This document shows, piece by piece, positions 16,119-23,407 of a stretch of DNA of 64,000 bases (position 1 is its first letter; each line of letters begins with the position of its first letter). Both the position numbers and the translations under genes were made by a program. Origin of the DNA: an uncultured Coriobacteriales bacterium (GTDB taxonomy: Bacteria; Actinomycetota; Coriobacteriia; Coriobacteriales; QAMH01). The stretch spans positions 1 to 64,000 of the forward strand of contig CAKUES010000009.1 in NCBI GenBank assembly GCA_934646835.1, written 5' to 3'. The notes under the pieces are model-generated. The model saw nothing but the letters and a program-made list of their open reading frames with translations, made no database searches and was not told where the DNA came from.

Positions 16119-16745
16119 ATGGCACGTTACACCGGAGCAGACTGCCGTCTGTGCCGTCGCGAGGGCGCTAAGCTCTTCCTGAAGGGCGATCGTTGCTACA
16201 GCGAGAAGTGCGCTATCGAGCGCCGTCCCTACGCACCCGGCATGGCTGGTCAGAAGCGCGTCCGCGAGTCCGAGTACCGCACCCAGCTTCGTGAGAAGCA
16301 GAAGACCAAGCGTATCTATGGTCTGCTGGAGAAGCAGTTCCATGGCTACTACGAGATGGCTAACCGCCAGCAGGGCAAGACCGGCGAGAACCTCCTCCGC
16401 ATCCTGGAGTCCCGCCTGGACAACGTCGTTTACCGCCTTGGCTTTGCCAAGTCCCGCGACGAAGCCCGTCAGACCGTCCGCCACAACCACATCACGGTTA
16501 ACGGCAAGAAGGTCAACATCCCGTCCTACCGCGTCAAGCCCGGCGACCTGGTTGCAGTTGCACCCAAGGCAAAGGATTTGCTGCCCATCAAGTCCGCTCT
16601 GATTTCCAACGAGCGCACCGAGGTTCCCGGCTGGCTTGAGGTCGACATCGAGAAGCTGCAGGGCTCTGTTCTGTCTCTGCCCACTCGCGATCAGATCGAT
16701 CTCGACATCCAGGAGCAGCTCATCGTCGAGCTCTACTCCAAGTAA
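16119..16745 (+). CDS. rpsD: 30S ribosomal protein S4, zinc-binding type
   Basis: 208 residues. The N-terminal cysteines C9, C12, C26 and C31 form a zinc site, so it is the C+ form. The S4 RNA-binding domain is LESRLDNVVYRLGFAKSRDE. S4 initiates 30S assembly and helps at the mRNA entry site; in some bacteria it regulates the alpha operon. Confidence 0.98.
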   Translation: MARYTGADCRLCRREGAKLFLKGDRCYSEKCAIERRPYAPGMAGQKRVRESEYRTQLREKQKTKRIYGLLEKQFHGYYEMANRQQGKTGENLLRILESRLDNVVYRLGFAKSRDEARQTVRHNHITVNGKKVNIPSYRVKPGDLVAVAPKAKDLLPIKSALISNERTEVPGWLEVDIEKLQGSVLSLPTRDQIDLDIQEQLIVELYSK

Positions 16746-16789
16746 GCAAGTCCCGTACTATCCGTTCAAGTCTCAAGGAGGCTTAAAAA

Positions 16790-17731
16790 ATGACCGAGTT
16801 CATGAGGCCCAAGGTCACCGTCGAGGAAATCGACGAGAATACCGCGCGCTTTGTCATGGAGCCGCTTGAGCGTGGCTATGGTTACACGCTCGGCAACAGC
16901 ATGCGCCGCGTGTTGCTGTCCTCCCTGGACGGCGCCGCAGTTACTGCGGTCAAGATCGAGGGTGTTCAGCATGAGTTCACCTCCGCGCCCGGTGTCGTCG
17001 AGGACGTGACCGACATCGTCTTGAACATCAAGGGACTTGTCTTCTCTGCTATGGGTACCGGCGAGGAAGCCACCGCAACGCTTTCCGCCGAGGGCCCCTG
17101 CACTGTGACTGGCGCTGATCTCGAGGTTCCCGCTGAGTTCCAGCTGGTCAACCCGGATCATGTCATCGCCACCCTCGCCGAGGACGCAAAGCTCGAGATG
17201 AGCCTGCGCATCGGCGTCGGTCGCGGCTATGTCTCCGCAGAGCGCAACAAGCGCACCGAGGATCCCATCGGAATCATTCACGTCGATTCTCTGTTCTCCC
17301 CGGTCCGCCGCTGCACCATGGATGTCACCGACACCCGTGTCGCTCAGCGTACTGACTACGACAAGCTGATCCTGGAGGTGGAGACCAACGGCTCCATCGA
17401 CCCGACCTCCGCTGTCTGCCAGTCTGCAAATATCGTCAACCAGCACATGAGCGCATTCCTCTCCCTCGACGAGAACGCCGAGGAGGCAGAGGTCGCCAGC
17501 ATCTTCGCCCCCGAGGGTCCGAGCAAGAACACCGAGCTCGAGAAGCAGATTGAGGACCTGGACCTCTCCGTCCGCTCCTACAACTGCCTGAAGCGCGCCG
17601 GCATCCATTCCGTGCGCCAGCTGGTGGAGTATTCTGAGAACGATCTGCTCAATATCCGCAACTTCGGTGCCAAATCGATTGAAGAGGTCAAGGACAAGCT
17701 TCAGTCGATGGACCTGAGCCTTAAGATGTAA
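16790..17731 (+). CDS. rpoA: DNA-directed RNA polymerase subunit alpha
   Basis: 313 residues: N-terminal dimerisation domain (GYTLGNSMRRVLLSSLDGAA), an acidic linker (about 218-245) and the C-terminal domain (LDLSVRSYNCLKRAGIHSV, NFGAKSIEEVKDKL) that binds UP elements and activators. AAGGAGG lies ahead of the ATG. Conserved position between rpsD and rplQ. Confidence 0.98.
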   Translation: MTEFMRPKVTVEEIDENTARFVMEPLERGYGYTLGNSMRRVLLSSLDGAAVTAVKIEGVQHEFTSAPGVVEDVTDIVLNIKGLVFSAMGTGEEATATLSAEGPCTVTGADLEVPAEFQLVNPDHVIATLAEDAKLEMSLRIGVGRGYVSAERNKRTEDPIGIIHVDSLFSPVRRCTMDVTDTRVAQRTDYDKLILEVETNGSIDPTSAVCQSANIVNQHMSAFLSLDENAEEAEVASIFAPEGPSKNTELEKQIEDLDLSVRSYNCLKRAGIHSVRQLVEYSENDLLNIRNFGAKSIEEVKDKLQSMDLSLKM

Positions 17732-17743
17732 GTAGGAGAAGCA

Positions 17744-18214
17744 ATGAGGCATTACAAGAAGGGCCGTAAGCTTGGCACTGATGCCAGCCACACTAAGGCC
17801 ATTAAGAAGAACCTGTTGGTGAACCTGTTCACCAACGATCGTATCAAGACCGTCGAGTCTCGTGCCAAGGAGGTGCGTGGCGAGGTTGACCGCGTCATCA
17901 CCTGGGCAAAGAAGGGCGATCTGCATTCCCGCCGTCTGGCCATCGCCAAGGTTGGCGACAAGGAGCTCGTCCGCGAGGTCTTTGAGAAGGCAGCACAGGG
18001 CATGTGGGCTGACCGCAACGGCGGTTACACCCGCATCATGAAGCTCGGCCCCCGCAAGGGCGACAACGCCCCCATGGTCATCCTCGAGCTCGTGACCGAG
18101 GCCTGCACCCCCAAGGTCAAGGCTGAGGCCCCCAAGGCTGTCGAGGCCGAGGCTCCCAAGGCTGAGGAGACTGCAGCTGAGGAGACCACCGAGGCAGAGG
18201 CTACTCAGGAGTAA
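17744..18214 (+). CDS. rplQ: 50S ribosomal protein L17 with an Ala/Glu-rich tail
   Basis: 156 residues. The first ~125 match L17 (MRHYKKGRKLGTDASHTKA; GGYTRIMKLGPRKGDNAPM). About 30 residues of Lys-Ala-Glu-Pro repeats (KAEAPKAVEAEAPKAEE) extend the C-terminus; such tails occur on L17 in other actinobacteria. L17 lies at the tunnel exit region. It is the last ribosomal gene; ecfT begins 33 bases later. Confidence 0.97.
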   Translation: MRHYKKGRKLGTDASHTKAIKKNLLVNLFTNDRIKTVESRAKEVRGEVDRVITWAKKGDLHSRRLAIAKVGDKELVREVFEKAAQGMWADRNGGYTRIMKLGPRKGDNAPMVILELVTEACTPKVKAEAPKAVEAEAPKAEETAAEETTEAEATQE

Positions 18215-18247
18215 GTCCCTGGGATAATCCCTTAGGTGGTGAACAAC

Positions 18248-19075
18248 ATGCTGGCATTTGGCAGTTACATGCCGGGGTCCAGCGTTATTCATCAAGCAAA
18301 TGCGCAGGTTAAGATTATCTTGGCCTGCGCATTTTCTGTATGTGCGCTTGCTGCGGGCTCATGGATAGCGCTGGGGGCACTCGCGCTCGCGGTGTTTGTC
18401 TGCTTTGCGCTTGCGCGCGTGGACGTACGCTCTGCCCTGGCGGGCGTCATCCCCCTTGCAATTCTTCTCGGCTTTACGGTACTCGCGCATACGGTAAGCC
18501 CCGCGAGCGTGGGTTGCAGCGCCGCGGCGACGCAGCCGGGCTCATTGGGCTTCGAGCAATGTGCGGTGCTCGGCGATGCGGTCGCGTTGACGCTCGACGG
18601 GTTTATCGTCGGTCTCTTCTTTGCAGCGAGAATCGCATTGGTTATCACCGCCTGCTCGCTTTTGACCTTCACAACGACGCAGTTGGCGATTGTGCAGGGC
18701 CTTCTGTCGCTTCTGAAGCCCCTCAGAGCCATCAGGCTGCCTGTGGATGATATCTGCACCATCATCTCGATTGCGCTGCGTTTCGTACCGCTCATCACGA
18801 CGCAGCTGCAGCAAATCAAGCGCGCTCGCGAGGCGAGGGGTGTGCTGTTTGCAGGAGGCGGCGCCGTTGCGTCAATCAAGGCGTGGTGTGGGGTGCTGAC
18901 ACCGTTGTTTGTATCGCTGTTCAGGCAGGCGGACGTGCTTGCTCGCGCGATGGATGCGCGTTGCTATGGCTTTGCCCGGCGCGTGTCGTTGTATGAGAGC
19001 AGGTTTGGAGTGAGGGACTTTGCCGCATGTGCTGTGGGCGTAGCGGGCATGGTCCTTATGGTGGTTTTGCTTTAG
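18248..19075 (+). CDS. ecfT: ECF transporter transmembrane component EcfT
   Basis: 275 residues, five or six membrane helices. It has the two short Ala-Arg-Gly coupling motifs of EcfT, seen as REARG and ARAMDARCYG, which transmit ATP hydrolysis from the ATPases to the membrane. Together with EcfA ATPases and S components it imports vitamins or metals. The ATG at 18248 follows AGGTGG by eight bases; GTG codons at 18236 and 18239 would add three or four residues. The ecfA1-ecfA2 genes that often lie between rplQ and ecfT are absent, so the ATPases must be elsewhere. truA overlaps or follows directly. Confidence 0.88.
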   Translation: MLAFGSYMPGSSVIHQANAQVKIILACAFSVCALAAGSWIALGALALAVFVCFALARVDVRSALAGVIPLAILLGFTVLAHTVSPASVGCSAAATQPGSLGFEQCAVLGDAVALTLDGFIVGLFFAARIALVITACSLLTFTTTQLAIVQGLLSLLKPLRAIRLPVDDICTIISIALRFVPLITTQLQQIKRAREARGVLFAGGGAVASIKAWCGVLTPLFVSLFRQADVLARAMDARCYGFARRVSLYESRFGVRDFAACAVGVAGMVLMVVLL

Positions 19076-19089
19076 TGAAAGGCATTTGT

Positions 19090-19890
19090 GTGGACAAGGT
19101 GAGGCTTGTTATCGGGCTGGGCTATGACGGAGCGGGCTTCTGCGGCTTTGCAAAGCAGAAGGACGAGGGCATCCGCACGGTCCAGGAGTGCTTGGAAAAC
19201 GCCCTTGCAACGGTGTTTCGTTGCGAGGTGCCCACGGTGTGCGCAGGGCGCACAGACACGGGTGTGCATGCGCTCGACCAGTACGTGAGCTGCGATGTCC
19301 CTGCAAGCGCGCTTGAAGGCAAGTCCTCGTACTCGCTCGTCAAGTCGCTCAATGCGCTGACCGACGAGGATATCAACGTCCGCTTGGTGGCTCGCGCTGT
19401 CGACCCTGAGTTCTCCGCGCGCTTTAGCGTCGATTGGCGCGAGTACCGCTACCGCATCATCTATGGCAGCGTGCCGCCGCTGTTCATGAGGCGCTTTGCC
19501 TGGTGGGAGAAAGCAAACCTCGATGTCGACGCCATGCGTGAGGCGGCAGCCTATCTGGTGGGCGAGCATGACTTCAAGTCTTTTTGCAAGGCGGAAAGCG
19601 CCATCGACAAGAACACTGTGCGAGAGGTAAAAAGCATCGAGTTGTTCGAGGAAGAGCAGATGGGGGAGCGTTGCCTGGTGGTGCGCGTGGTCGGCAACGC
19701 CTTCCTGCACTCCATGATTCGCACCATCGTCGGCACCCTCGTCGAGGTGGGTTGCTCCCGCAGGAAGCCGGAGTGGGCCAAGCAGGTGCTCGAGGCACGC
19801 GACAGGACGGCTGCGGGCAAGAACGCACCGGCGTGTGGCCTGGTGTTCCACAAGGTTACCTACCCTGCAGGCTCCTGGGAGGAGTTCTAG
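19090..19890 (+). CDS. truA: tRNA pseudouridine synthase A
   Basis: 266 residues. It converts U38-40 in the anticodon stem to pseudouridine. The catalytic Asp lies in AGRTDTGVHALDQ; RYRIIYG and FLHSMIRTIVGTLVEVG are family motifs. GTG at 19090 is chosen because AAAGG lies seven bases before it; an alternative GTG at 19075 overlaps the ecfT stop and would add five residues. The rplQ-ecfT-truA order suggests co-transcription with the ribosomal genes. Confidence 0.95.
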   Translation: MDKVRLVIGLGYDGAGFCGFAKQKDEGIRTVQECLENALATVFRCEVPTVCAGRTDTGVHALDQYVSCDVPASALEGKSSYSLVKSLNALTDEDINVRLVARAVDPEFSARFSVDWREYRYRIIYGSVPPLFMRRFAWWEKANLDVDAMREAAAYLVGEHDFKSFCKAESAIDKNTVREVKSIELFEEEQMGERCLVVRVVGNAFLHSMIRTIVGTLVEVGCSRRKPEWAKQVLEARDRTAAGKNAPACGLVFHKVTYPAGSWEEF

Positions 19891-19914
19891 GGGAGCTGTT
19901 GATTCTGCGAAGTA

Positions 19915-19943
19915 TAGGGGGAGGGAAAGGGTCCCTCCCCCTA
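19915..19943. repeat. GGGGAGGGA-type hairpin repeat (copy 1)
   Basis: TAGGGGGAGGGA (19915-19926) pairs perfectly with TCCCTCCCCCTA (19932-19943), followed by CGT. It belongs to a hairpin family also seen near 43944, 44953, 58015 and 63233, with consensus GGGGAGGGAC...GTCCCTCCCC and often TACGT after it. It may end truA transcription, but has no T run. Confidence 0.75.
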
Positions 19944-19971
19944 CGTTTAGCGTTGCATGCAAGGCAAGCGC

Positions 19972-20058
19972 AGGCATCCAATGTGTACCAGTGACAAGTT
20001 GGATGCCGGTTGTGTTGGGGAGCCCAGATGGCACACTTTGTCACTGGCACAATGTGTG
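19972..20058. repeat. degenerate class I palindrome
   Basis: GGCATCCAA (19972-19980) and TTGGATGCC (19999-20007) bracket a class I core (TGTGTACCAGTGACAAG). The same core appears inverted at 20032-20058 (CACACTTTGTCACTGGCACA). This fills most of the 311-base gap between truA and acpP; the remaining bases show no gene or clear promoter apart from TAAAAT at 20166-20171. Confidence 0.6.
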
Positions 20059-20201
20059 TCATGTGTTTGACGTCGCGTATTGGGCGGGGCTCATCGTTAC
20101 CGCTTGGCATCCAAGAGCGCGTCTGCGTGACGAATCAAAGGTGCGCGAGTAAACTTAACCAAGCGTAAAATCGCAAGCATAGCCGTTCTGAAAGGAAGAT
20201 C

Positions 20202-20423
20202 ATGGCTGTTATCGATTCCGTAAAGCAGATCCTGGAGAAGAACCTCTCCATCGACCCCACCAACGTCACCGAGGATTCCACCCTCGAGTCTCTGGACATC
20301 GATTCTTTGGACTTGGTGGAGCTCATCTGCGACCTGGAGGACGTTGAGGATATCGACTTTGGCGAGCCTGAGGGCCTGACCACGGTCGGCGACATCGTCA
20401 AGCACGTCGAGAGCCTCAAGTAA
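20202..20423 (+). CDS. acpP: acyl carrier protein
   Basis: 73 residues, strongly acidic and helical. The phosphopantetheine attachment serine is in DIDSLDLVEL (about residue 39), as in ACPs. It should carry acyl chains after loading by AcpS. The sequence is typical but no fatty-acid synthesis enzyme with an intact active site is encoded beside it; its only neighbour of that pathway is the FabD-like protein 133 bases downstream. GAAAGGAAG precedes the ATG. Confidence 0.93.
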   Translation: MAVIDSVKQILEKNLSIDPTNVTEDSTLESLDIDSLDLVELICDLEDVEDIDFGEPEGLTTVGDIVKHVESLK

Positions 20424-20556
20424 ATAGCAGCCCGTGCGATAAGGTGCGGGTACAGTGCGCAGGGCGGAGCATGGTTTTCCGCCCTGCGTGCGTAAACGAG
20501 CTGGCGCAGGGCATGCGCTGGCGTAAACCGAGCATTTCCCTTGAGTAGGAGAACCT

Positions 20557-21480
20557 GTGAGCAAGATCGCCTTTCTGTGTCCCGGATACGCATCGGAAGT
20601 CGTCGGAATGGGAGTCGACTTCGTCGGCCGCACTTCTTGGGGTGCGGACTACTTCGAGGAGGTCAAGGCGATTTGCGGTCTTGATATCTTCGACATGTGC
20701 ATGAACGGCCCCCAAGAGGAGCTGAGCCAGACGCAAAACGCCCAACCTGCCCTTGCTGCGACGTCGATCGCCATTGCCCGTGCACTGCGCGAGCGCGGTG
20801 TTGAGCCCGCGGCAGTGGCCGGCATCGGCGAGGGCGAGTATGCGGCGCATGTCATCGCTGGCACGGTCGACATGAACTCCGCCTTCGAGCTCGTGGCGCG
20901 CCGCGGAGCGCTCACGGCCATGGCCGCCCATATCAACGGCGGCAAGACCGCGGAGTTTCTTGGCTGTACTAAGGAGCAGGCGGACCAGCTGTGCGCGTCC
21001 TTTGGCGGCAAGATCGCCGTTTGCGCCGAGCTCAGCCCATCTCGTATGGCGATCAGCGGAGACGCCGAGATGCTGGAGGCGGCGGTTGCGCAGTGGCGCG
21101 AGGGCAAGGGTTCCGTGAAGGTTTACGACGGCGACGTCGCGTTCAACGGCAAGCTCATGCGCTCCGTGTCGACGGGGATGGGCATGGCGCTCAAGAACAC
21201 GCTCTTCGGGCCTGGAGAGGTACCCGTTTACTGCAACCTGACTGGTGCGCGCTTCGACCACATGCGCTCGCCCGAGCTGCTTGGCGAGCAGGTCACGTCT
21301 CCCGTGCTGTGGCGTCAGACCATCGAGGCGATGCTCGAAGACGGCGTCGACACCTTCATCCAGTGCGGACCGGGTACGACGGCCCTCGACGCCGCGCGTG
21401 AAACGGCTCAGGCGCTTGGCGCAGAAGTGGCGTTTCACAAGGTCGCCACAGCAGAAGACGTCATGTTCGCAAAGCTCTAG
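20557..21480 (+). CDS. FabD-like protein lacking catalytic residues
   Basis: 307 residues with the fold markers of malonyl-CoA:ACP transacylase (QTQNAQPALAATS, AISGD, a conserved Arg in VARRG, CGPGTT). The active site is changed at every key position: the GHSLGE elbow reads GIGEGE, so the nucleophile Ser is Gly91; the catalytic His of FHSSLM is Asn197 in FNGKLM; and the oxyanion motif PGQGSQ reads PGYASE. It can therefore hardly transfer malonyl groups and is more likely a scaffold, ACP-binding or regulatory relative. GTG start at 20557 with TAGGAG upstream. Lies behind acpP and 21 bases ahead of a small membrane protein. Automatic annotation would probably call it fabD. Confidence 0.85.
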   Translation: MSKIAFLCPGYASEVVGMGVDFVGRTSWGADYFEEVKAICGLDIFDMCMNGPQEELSQTQNAQPALAATSIAIARALRERGVEPAAVAGIGEGEYAAHVIAGTVDMNSAFELVARRGALTAMAAHINGGKTAEFLGCTKEQADQLCASFGGKIAVCAELSPSRMAISGDAEMLEAAVAQWREGKGSVKVYDGDVAFNGKLMRSVSTGMGMALKNTLFGPGEVPVYCNLTGARFDHMRSPELLGEQVTSPVLWRQTIEAMLEDGVDTFIQCGPGTTALDAARETAQALGAEVAFHKVATAEDVMFAKL

Positions 21481-21501
21481 GCATCAAGGGAAGGCAGTTT
21501 C

Positions 21502-21975
21502 ATGGGAAAGTTCCAAGCCTGGTTCTCGAACTTCATGAGGGGACGCTACGGTTACGACGACCTGACGCGCACGCTGTTCACCGCTGTGATCGCAGTGCTG
21601 GTCGTCTCGATTGTATGCAATCTGCTCGGTCACTTTGGCGGCTCGCTGTTCTACGTCATCAGCTCCGTGACCAACTTCATCGGCACGATCTTGATTTTCT
21701 ATGCGCTGTTCAGGGTGTTTTCTCGAAACCACGTTGCGCGTCGGGCGGAAAACGAGAGGTTCCTCGCGCGCAAGCGCAATGTCGAGCAAAAGCGCGGATC
21801 CAAGGGCAAGGGTACTGCTAACAGGGATAGGCAGCAGACACCCAGGAAAGACGAGGTAAATTACAAGTACCTCGACTGTCCGCATTGCCATCAAGCGATG
21901 CGTGTGCCGCGCGGCAAGGGCAAGATTGCCGTAAAATGCCCCAAGTGCGGGGAGAGTACGATTACGGAAAGCTAA
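21502..21975 (+). CDS. membrane protein with C-terminal zinc ribbon
   Basis: 157 residues. Two hydrophobic helices (about 25-45 and 50-70) are followed by a basic stretch (RRAENERFLARKRNVEQKRG) and a zinc ribbon CPHCH...CPKCG at about 126-150. The ribbon should lie in the cytoplasm. I do not recognise a family with a known role. It starts 21 bases after the FabD-like gene with AAGGCAG ahead of the ATG, and a second membrane protein follows after 33 bases, so the three probably form an operon. Confidence 0.78.
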   Translation: MGKFQAWFSNFMRGRYGYDDLTRTLFTAVIAVLVVSIVCNLLGHFGGSLFYVISSVTNFIGTILIFYALFRVFSRNHVARRAENERFLARKRNVEQKRGSKGKGTANRDRQQTPRKDEVNYKYLDCPHCHQAMRVPRGKGKIAVKCPKCGESTITES

Positions 21976-22008
21976 GGGCCCCAAGACGGGCTGGAGGATA
22001 GTTACTTT

Positions 22009-22485
22009 ATGGGAGAACTGGGAACAATCGAGCGAGAGCACGAGGAATATGGCGTTGGCCAGGGTGAGAACCTCAAGGTCTTCGAGAAGACGTGGGGACA
22101 TCGCGTACTGATGGGCCTGTCTGTGTGCATGTTCGCCGCGGGCATCGTGCTTGCGATCTACTGCGGGCTGCGCATCGGCAGCGTCAAGGACCTTGTCGAG
22201 CTCAGCGTTAACTTCCAGCTGGCATACGCCTTCTACTGCACGGGCCTCGTGCTCGGCATCGGCATGATCCCGCCGGCGATTTTGGGAGTCTATGCGGCAA
22301 CGCATCCCAAGTTCGCGATCGCGGCTATGGTTGCTGCAGTGGTTGCGCTGGTCTTGATCGTCGCCTTCGTGGTCTACGCTATCTCGATCGGTGGCCAGGT
22401 CTTCAGCATCGTGATGTTCTCGGTGTTGTTTGCGATCGTGCCGGTCTTGTACTTGGCTTCTGCTGTGAAGATCAGGCATAACTAG
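22009..22485 (+). CDS. small integral membrane protein
   Basis: 158 residues with four predicted membrane helices after an acidic N-terminus (MGELGTIEREHEEYG). No family recognised and no catalytic motif. It ends the acpP-FabD-like-zinc-ribbon series and is followed by an intrinsic terminator. A role in membrane or lipid biology is suggested only by that context. Confidence 0.75.
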   Translation: MGELGTIEREHEEYGVGQGENLKVFEKTWGHRVLMGLSVCMFAAGIVLAIYCGLRIGSVKDLVELSVNFQLAYAFYCTGLVLGIGMIPPAILGVYAATHPKFAIAAMVAAVVALVLIVAFVVYAISIGGQVFSIVMFSVLFAIVPVLYLASAVKIRHN

Positions 22486-22503
22486 CACGTATGGAGATGA
22501 TGA

Positions 22504-22534
22504 GGGCGGTCCCGTGTGGGGCCGCCCTTTTTTT
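22504..22534 (+). terminator. intrinsic terminator
   Basis: GGGCGGTCCC (22504-22513) pairs with GGGGCCGCCC (22518-22527) with one G-T pair, followed by seven T residues. Ends the acpP-to-22485 gene group. Confidence 0.92.
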
Positions 22535-22647
22535 GTGCCTGGTGTCTAGAATGACCTGGTCACAATCGGTCGCGAGGCTGATGCTAAACCCTGCAGGTCC
22601 GTCCAGAATGACGGAATCTGCGGGTTGACACCTGAAAAATTGGCTTC

Positions 22648-23226
22648 CTAGTCCAGCAGCTTCTCGAGCATGGGGGCCAGGCGTTTGATGGGAAGGCCGA
22701 CGACGTTGTCGAAGTCGCCGTCGATGTGGTCGACGAGCTTGCCGCCCTCGCCCTGGATGCCGTAGGCACCGGCCTTGTCCATGGGCTCGCCGCCGGCGAC
22801 GTAGGCCTCGATTTCTGCTGTGCTGAGTGCGCGGAAGGTGACGTCGGTTTCCTCGGCGAAGGTCTGGATATCGTCTCCGTCGATGACGCAGACGCCGGTG
22901 ATGACCTGGTGCGTCTTGCCGGAGAGCTCGCCGAGCATGCGGCAGGCGTCTGCGGCGTCGGCAGGCTTGCCGTAGATGGTGTTGCCGAGGGCCACGATGG
23001 TGTCGGCGCCGACGACAAGAGCGCCTTGTGCATCCTGCGCGTCAAGGCTCCGTGCGACCGCCTCCGCCTTCAAGCGCGCAAGAGACGCGGCAATCTGGGC
23101 GGGGGAGAGGGCGGGGTCGTAGCTTTCCTGGGCGTTGCTGGTCTTAACAGCGAACTCGAAGCCTGCGCGGCTCATGAGCTCGCGGCGGCGGGGCGAGCCG
23201 CTGCCCAGGATGATGTGCTTTGCCAT
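22648..23226 (-). CDS. maf: Maf-like nucleotide pyrophosphatase
   Basis: 192 residues starting MAKHIILGSGSPRR. Family motifs: SGSPRRREL at the start, VVGADTIV, YGKPAD, GAYGIQGEG and FDNVVGLP. Maf proteins hydrolyse non-canonical or TTP/UTP-type nucleotides and affect septum formation. The start at 23226 follows AAAGGAA on the minus strand; longer in-frame extensions lack family similarity. It is divergent from the LuxR-type regulator at 23408. Confidence 0.93.
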   Translation of the reverse strand: MAKHIILGSGSPRRRELMSRAGFEFAVKTSNAQESYDPALSPAQIAASLARLKAEAVARSLDAQDAQGALVVGADTIVALGNTIYGKPADAADACRMLGELSGKTHQVITGVCVIDGDDIQTFAEETDVTFRALSTAEIEAYVAGGEPMDKAGAYGIQGEGGKLVDHIDGDFDNVVGLPIKRLAPMLEKLLD

Positions 23227-23407
23227 GTCGGCGATTCCTTTCTTCGTGTGCTCAATCGCAATGATCGCATTGCCGATGCCTGGCGGTTGAGCGCCTGGTT
23301 GTGCCGGCAATGTCTCTCTTGGTTTTCTCACAGGATTCTAACGCAGGGCGAGGGTGTCGGCTTGGTCTGATAAGGTGGAGGAACGTGTCAGACCAAAGGA
23401 TGAGGGT

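Noticed and set aside
20557..21480. frameshift explaining the lost active site of the FabD-like protein
   Set aside because: The frame is continuous with matching family motifs on both sides of each changed residue.
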